64,000 nt of DNA, taken from NCBI RefSeq assembly GCF_900129725.1, contig NZ_FQWQ01000001.1:2294001-2358000 (forward strand). The letters run 5' to 3'. Of this stretch, positions 62,915 to 64,000 are shown in pieces. Origin of the DNA: Chryseolinea serpens. GTDB lineage: Bacteria > Bacteroidota > Bacteroidia > Cytophagales > Cyclobacteriaceae. Both the position numbers and the translations under genes were made by a program. The notes under the pieces are model-generated. The model worked only from the letters and a program-made list of their open reading frames with translations, was not told the DNA's origin and did not search any database. Position 1 is the first letter of the stretch. Every line of letters begins with the position of its first letter.

Positions 62915-64000
62915 CAGTATAATCTAAGAATATAGCCTTCGGGGGTGAACAAGATGCCATTCAGCACGACAAAATCGGCGAGGTTTACGCGGTAGGGAAT
63001 CACTTCGCCGGTGTCCAGATCAGCCGCATAGATCATTTTGGTGAAGGGATTTGTAAACAAAATTTTCTTTTTCGCCGTATCGTAATATTCAAAACGGGAA
63101 CCGGCTGGTGCGGTCAAAGTTCGTTTCACCGACAGATTACTTCGATCATGAACAAAGACTAGTGCGCCTACATACGACAGCACTTCGTCGGGTCGATCTT
63201 CGCGGAATGCTATGAAAGTATTTGCATCCGGAAGTGACCCCACATAGTCGTTTAACGCCAGGCTATACATCAGTTTTCCACTTCGAAAATAAGCGCCGTC
63301 AGGGGAAAGAATATCGCTAATGTTGGAATATGATTTCAAGTACAAGGTCTTGTCGTTGGCGATGTCGTATATTTTGTTTTCGTAGTACTGCTGACTGGAC
63401 GGTGTCATGTGGCTCCAGCTAAACTTTACAATTTGATTGTTCGCGGGCGAAATCGAAAATGGACCGGAGTCCAGCGAGCTTTGAATGCCTGGAAAACTTT
63501 TCTCGGCGTGCGTGATGAAGTTTACTTGAACCAGATCACTGGGTGGCCTGGTAAAGTACACGTAGTCGCCCCGGAAAGGAACCGCATAAGAATAGCTGTC
63601 GTTTTCGATACTATCGCTGGCCACGAGGGTCACCGGATCAAAGAAAACAAGTCGCCAAACAGGAGAACCGTTGTGACCTATGCCGATCATGACATTCCTG
63701 TCGGCGTTGTAATGGTAGAACCTATACGGATTTCCCAGACGCTTTGGCAACACCATGTCCGCCACCTGTAGACTGTATGATTTGTAGGCTTGCTTCGGAT
63801 CTTTGGAATATATTTTCAGTCCGATGTCGGAAGTCGTTTTATAGCCTACCGTGTTAAGCTTCATGACAACGGTAGGCTGCTTGGCGTCGGTGATCACGAG
63901 TCGTTTCTCCTGGTTCTCTTCTATTTCGTATCGGTCGAAGGCGCTGTAAAATTTTGGTGGCCGCAAGGTGAGGGTTGCCATGCTATCGGCTGGATTGAAC
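62914..64000 (-). CDS. partial gene, exported beta-propeller-like protein, open at the right edge
   Basis: At least 361 residues; an ATG at 63981 is available but the frame stays open to the edge (FNPADS before it), so the true start is probably outside. The sequence has repeated beta-strand units (YSYAVPFRGDYVYFTRPPS, YYENKIYDIANDKTLYLKSY, YYDTAKKKILFTNPFTK) like those of DUF4221-type or other beta-propeller proteins. It overlaps the barrel gene by four bases, so both may form one cell-surface unit. No precise family can be given. Confidence 0.6.
   Translation of the reverse strand, partial: FNPADSMATLTLRPPKFYSAFDRYEIEENQEKRLVITDAKQPTVVMKLNTVGYKTTSDIGLKIYSKDPKQAYKSYSLQVADMVLPKRLGNPYRFYHYNADRNVMIGIGHNGSPVWRLVFFDPVTLVASDSIENDSYSYAVPFRGDYVYFTRPPSDLVQVNFITHAEKSFPGIQSSLDSGPFSISPANNQIVKFSWSHMTPSSQQYYENKIYDIANDKTLYLKSYSNISDILSPDGAYFRSGKLMYSLALNDYVGSLPDANTFIAFREDRPDEVLSYVGALVFVHDRSNLSVKRTLTAPAGSRFEYYDTAKKKILFTNPFTKMIYAADLDTGEVIPYRVNLADFVVLNGILFTPEGYILRLY

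Overview
The window looks like a chromosome segment of a Bacteroidota member, most likely a Cytophagales-type soil or aquatic bacterium. This is inferred from gene content: an ECF sigma factor with a FecR anti-sigma, a MacB/FtsX-type permease with two duplicated halves, many small lipoproteins, SYLF, DUF1254/DUF1214, DUF4239 and TerB-like proteins, a sulfatase, stand-alone receiver proteins, and starts without Shine-Dalgarno sites. No rRNA, tRNA or CRISPR array was seen.

Left part (about 0.2-15.9 kb): a defence and mobile-element island, mostly on the minus strand. It holds a DUF262/DUF1524 nuclease, a two-gene operon of a single-chain SIR2-APAZ-short-Argonaute (5645..8806) followed 11 bp later by a reverse transcriptase-nitrilase fusion (2496..5633), an unknown gene, a DprA-like gene with a truncated phosphoribosyltransferase-like partner, two tandem IS110 transposases (the second broken), and a SUKH immunity-type protein. 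The Argonaute plus reverse-transcriptase operon is the best candidate for an undescribed system.

Middle part (16-36.5 kb): signalling genes. There are several receiver-only response regulators, two of them in a block present twice, with the second copy decayed by frameshifts. There are also a histidine kinase with eleven tandem 21-residue coiled-coil units, a receiver-kinase hybrid, an ABC permease, and an ECF sigma / small lipoprotein / FecR set. Housekeeping and accessory genes (esterase lipoprotein, cupin, TerB-like) lie between them.

Right part (37-64 kb): a decayed metalloprotease, DUF4239, a periplasmic M29-like protein lacking metal ligands, SHOCT and SYLF proteins, a sulfatase next to a DUF1254/DUF1214 lipoprotein, a DUF6088 antitoxin-like protein without a visible toxin, and a broken RloB-like gene. 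A second defence locus follows (51908..58930): GHKL ATPase (split at a run of nine A), receiver-like protein, HNH nuclease, N6-adenine methylase (split), a convergent HNH nuclease and a degenerate HNH gene. The end holds a serine-hydrolase-fold protein without its catalytic residues, an outer-membrane protein and a partial gene.

The window is strewn with 190-270 bp elements and single ends that share a terminus beginning TGGAGATTCCG and carry internal repeats like those of IS21-family ends, but no transposase. A second repeat of about 92 bp, always in the same orientation, usually lies close to them. These repeats and the many broken genes suggest a region with a long history of insertion, duplication and decay.
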